Below are positions 62,495 to 64,000 of a stretch of DNA of 64,000 nucleotides, piece by piece. The position numbers and the translations under genes were made by a program. The notes beneath the pieces were generated by a model, which searched no databases, was not told the origin of the DNA, and was given only the letters and a program-made list of their open reading frames with translations. How positions within the stretch are numbered: the first letter of the stretch is position 1; every line of letters starts with the position of its first letter. This DNA comes from G963556115 sp963678205. Its GTDB lineage: Bacteria; Planctomycetota; SZUA-567. The DNA is taken from assembly GCA_963678205.1 (NCBI GenBank), contig OY782760.1, positions 496,001 to 560,000 of the forward strand. The letters are read 5' to 3'.

Positions 62495-63874
62495 AGAGCC
62501 AAAGAACAAATTTGCAATGAAACAAAAGATAGTTGCGAAGATACCTGTCAAAACAATCCAGCATTAGATCAAGAAGTACCAGAACAGGAGAATACAGCTG
62601 AAAATATTGCAAAATTTACAGCAGGAGGAGAAGACTATTTTTCTGATGTAGCTCCGGAAGAACTATCTAGTGAAATGTTAGTAAATTGTAAAATACTTCC
62701 TAATAGAGAAAAAATACTTGATGAACTACCAAAAGGTGGTGTTGTTGTAGAAGTAGGAACTCAAACCGGTTATTTTGCAAAAAAGATTCTAGAAGTTGTT
62801 AAGCCCAAAATACTTCACATTATAGATATTGATTACACACCTTTCGATAAAGAGTACTTTGCTCCATTTGTTGAAAGAGGACAAGTGGTACTTCATCAAG
62901 GTGACTCTGCAACACTTTTATCAGAATTCTCAGACAAATTCTTTGATATGATATATGTTGATGGCGATCATTCATATACTGGTGCAAAACGCGATATTTC
63001 TCAAGCAGTAAAAAAAGTAAAAGATAATGGAATTATTATCTGTAATGATTATACTGTTTTCTCACCATTAGAAGGTGTAAAATATGGGGTTCCAAGAGCT
63101 GCAAACGAAGCTATGATTGAGGATGGATTTGAGGCAGCATACCTTGGTCTTCATAAGTGGGGATACCATGATCTAGCAATAAAAAAAAAGCACTTCGTCA
63201 TTTGGCAAAATGGACTTTCTAATGAACTTTCATTTTGGAATAAGGTATTGAATAAAGAAATTTATGAAAAATATCTTGAAAATATTCCATATCAACTCCA
63301 ACCAAAAATTGTAAAAAATTTGTCTAAAAATGTAAATGAGGAAATATCTATTCTTGATGTGGGAAGCGGACCTATTACTAAAGTTGGATCAAAGTATAAA
63401 AATCACTTAGTTTCAATTACAATGCTGGATCCTTTAGCAGAAAAGTATACTAAGTTACTAGATAGCTTTAATGTACAAAGGAATGTTAATAATAAAATTA
63501 TTAAAGGAACTGCTGAAGAAATAAACTCAATATTTCCTGACGAAGAATTTGATATTGTTTATTCCCTTAATGCATTGGATCATTCATATGACCCTATTTT
63601 ATCAATCAATAATATGGTCAATGTTTGCAAAGCTAGTGGTGCCATTATTATTACTGTTGTTGAAAATGAAGCTTCGTTCTTGCATTATGACGGATTACAT
63701 CAATGGGATTTTACAATAGAAGACGATCAAATTGTATTATATAGCAACACTAGAAAACGTTTTGTTCTTGATGAAGAACTTGATAAACAACTCAGCATTA
63801 GTTATGATACGTACAATGAAATGATAGGCGAGTTTTCTCGTCGATTCATTAATATCACTATAAATAAACCCTAA
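62447..63874 (+). CDS. Tandem SAM-dependent methyltransferase
   Basis: 475 residues from a GTG start with AAAGGAGA 5 bases upstream. After the amphipathic N-terminal module and an acidic linker (about 17-60), there are two class I methyltransferase domains. The first (about 75-260) has VVEVGTQTGYFAKK near 98, DMIYVDGDHSYTGAKRDI near 167 and IICNDYT, like Methyltransf_24/CmcI enzymes acting on small hydroxylated compounds or sugars. The second (about 295-475) has ILDVGSGPIT near 301 and VYSLNALDHSYDP near 373, Methyltransf_11-like. Two domains may methylate two positions of one glycan. It is downstream of the broken radical-SAM gene and IS, apparently with its own leader. Confidence 0.85.
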   Translation: MRINSIQKFIDKVRGKRAKEQICNETKDSCEDTCQNNPALDQEVPEQENTAENIAKFTAGGEDYFSDVAPEELSSEMLVNCKILPNREKILDELPKGGVVVEVGTQTGYFAKKILEVVKPKILHIIDIDYTPFDKEYFAPFVERGQVVLHQGDSATLLSEFSDKFFDMIYVDGDHSYTGAKRDISQAVKKVKDNGIIICNDYTVFSPLEGVKYGVPRAANEAMIEDGFEAAYLGLHKWGYHDLAIKKKHFVIWQNGLSNELSFWNKVLNKEIYEKYLENIPYQLQPKIVKNLSKNVNEEISILDVGSGPITKVGSKYKNHLVSITMLDPLAEKYTKLLDSFNVQRNVNNKIIKGTAEEINSIFPDEEFDIVYSLNALDHSYDPILSINNMVNVCKASGAIIITVVENEASFLHYDGLHQWDFTIEDDQIVLYSNTRKRFVLDEELDKQLSISYDTYNEMIGEFSRRFINITINKP

Positions 63875-63898
63875 CATTATACTTTACAGCTCAATCTT

Positions 63899-64000
63899 GT
63901 GACCAGCCCTAGAAATGGTGGATAATTAGCCCACCTTATTTTCAGTATTTAAGAAAGCTTAAGAACATTATTGAGATAATACAAAAAATTGGATTAATAA
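63899..64000 (+). other. Possible left end of another IS3-family element
   Basis: GTGACC then CTAGAAATGGTGGATAA at 63899-63925 resembles the left inverted repeat of the element at 61094 (GTGACCTAGAAATGGTAGAC) with four extra bases. No orfA start is seen before the window ends, so this may be only a solo end or a degenerate copy. Confidence 0.4.

Overview
AT-rich bacterial chromosome segment, most likely from a Gram-negative host-associated or anaerobic bacterium. An RND efflux pair, ExbB/ExbD proteins, a periplasmic sugar-binding protein and a large envelope-glycan locus all imply an outer membrane. The run TPR protein - ExbB - ExbD - giant von Willebrand A protein with a DUF4159-like end resembles arrangements known in the Planctomycetes-Verrucomicrobia-Lentisphaerae group. 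That placement is an inference; no rRNA or tRNA was recognised to test it.

Layout. (1) 1-13.5 kb, minus strand, housekeeping and accessory genes: a LOG-family enzyme cut by the window edge, an RND pump (permease and adaptor), a ribose-type sugar ABC importer with a D-lyxose isomerase and a LacI-type regulator, and mutL. The same palindrome lies upstream of both the regulator and the importer, so the regulon can be read from the sequence. (2) 13.7-23.7 kb, plus strand: a four-gene envelope machine (1117-residue TPR protein, ExbB, ExbD, 1803-residue VWA protein). (3) 23.7-25.8 kb: a small zinc-ribbon membrane protein and glnS. (4) 26-32.1 kb: a graveyard of mobile DNA and broken genes. It holds an IS1595-type relic, an intact-looking IS407-group element, a decayed second copy of an ABC transporter/radical-SAM gene run, a broken IS3-family element and a serine-recombinase relic. 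(5) 32.1-43.9 kb, minus strand: a surface-polysaccharide locus with five glycosyltransferases, gmd, a ColD-like dehydratase, an NAD-dependent reductase, a GT10 transferase, an acetyltransferase, a polytopic membrane protein and wecE. (6) 44.3-63.9 kb: accessory glycan genes between several IS3-family copies. They include two more glycosyltransferases, an inactivated type II restriction-modification pair, an MsbA-type ABC transporter, a methyltransferase with a coiled-coil tail of 21-bp DNA repeats, a GT4-GT2 fusion, radical-SAM genes of one unusual family and a tandem methyltransferase.

How the genes work together (inference). Gmd, the ColD-like enzyme and the reductase could make a GDP-3,6-dideoxyhexose (colitose-like) that the GT10 enzyme would add to a glycan, while WecE would supply dTDP-4-amino-4,6-dideoxygalactose. 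The ABC transporter, methyltransferase-coiled-coil protein and GT4-GT2 fusion look like an assembly/export/termination unit. The radical-SAM proteins beside them have a cysteine-rich SPASM-like module placed before, not after, the radical-SAM core, and their function is unknown to me. They, and a basic amphipathic peptide module that recurs at gene ends nearby, are the most novel material here.

Limits: all calls come from reading the sequence and remembered family features. No database search was run, and single-base frameshifts could in principle be assembly errors.
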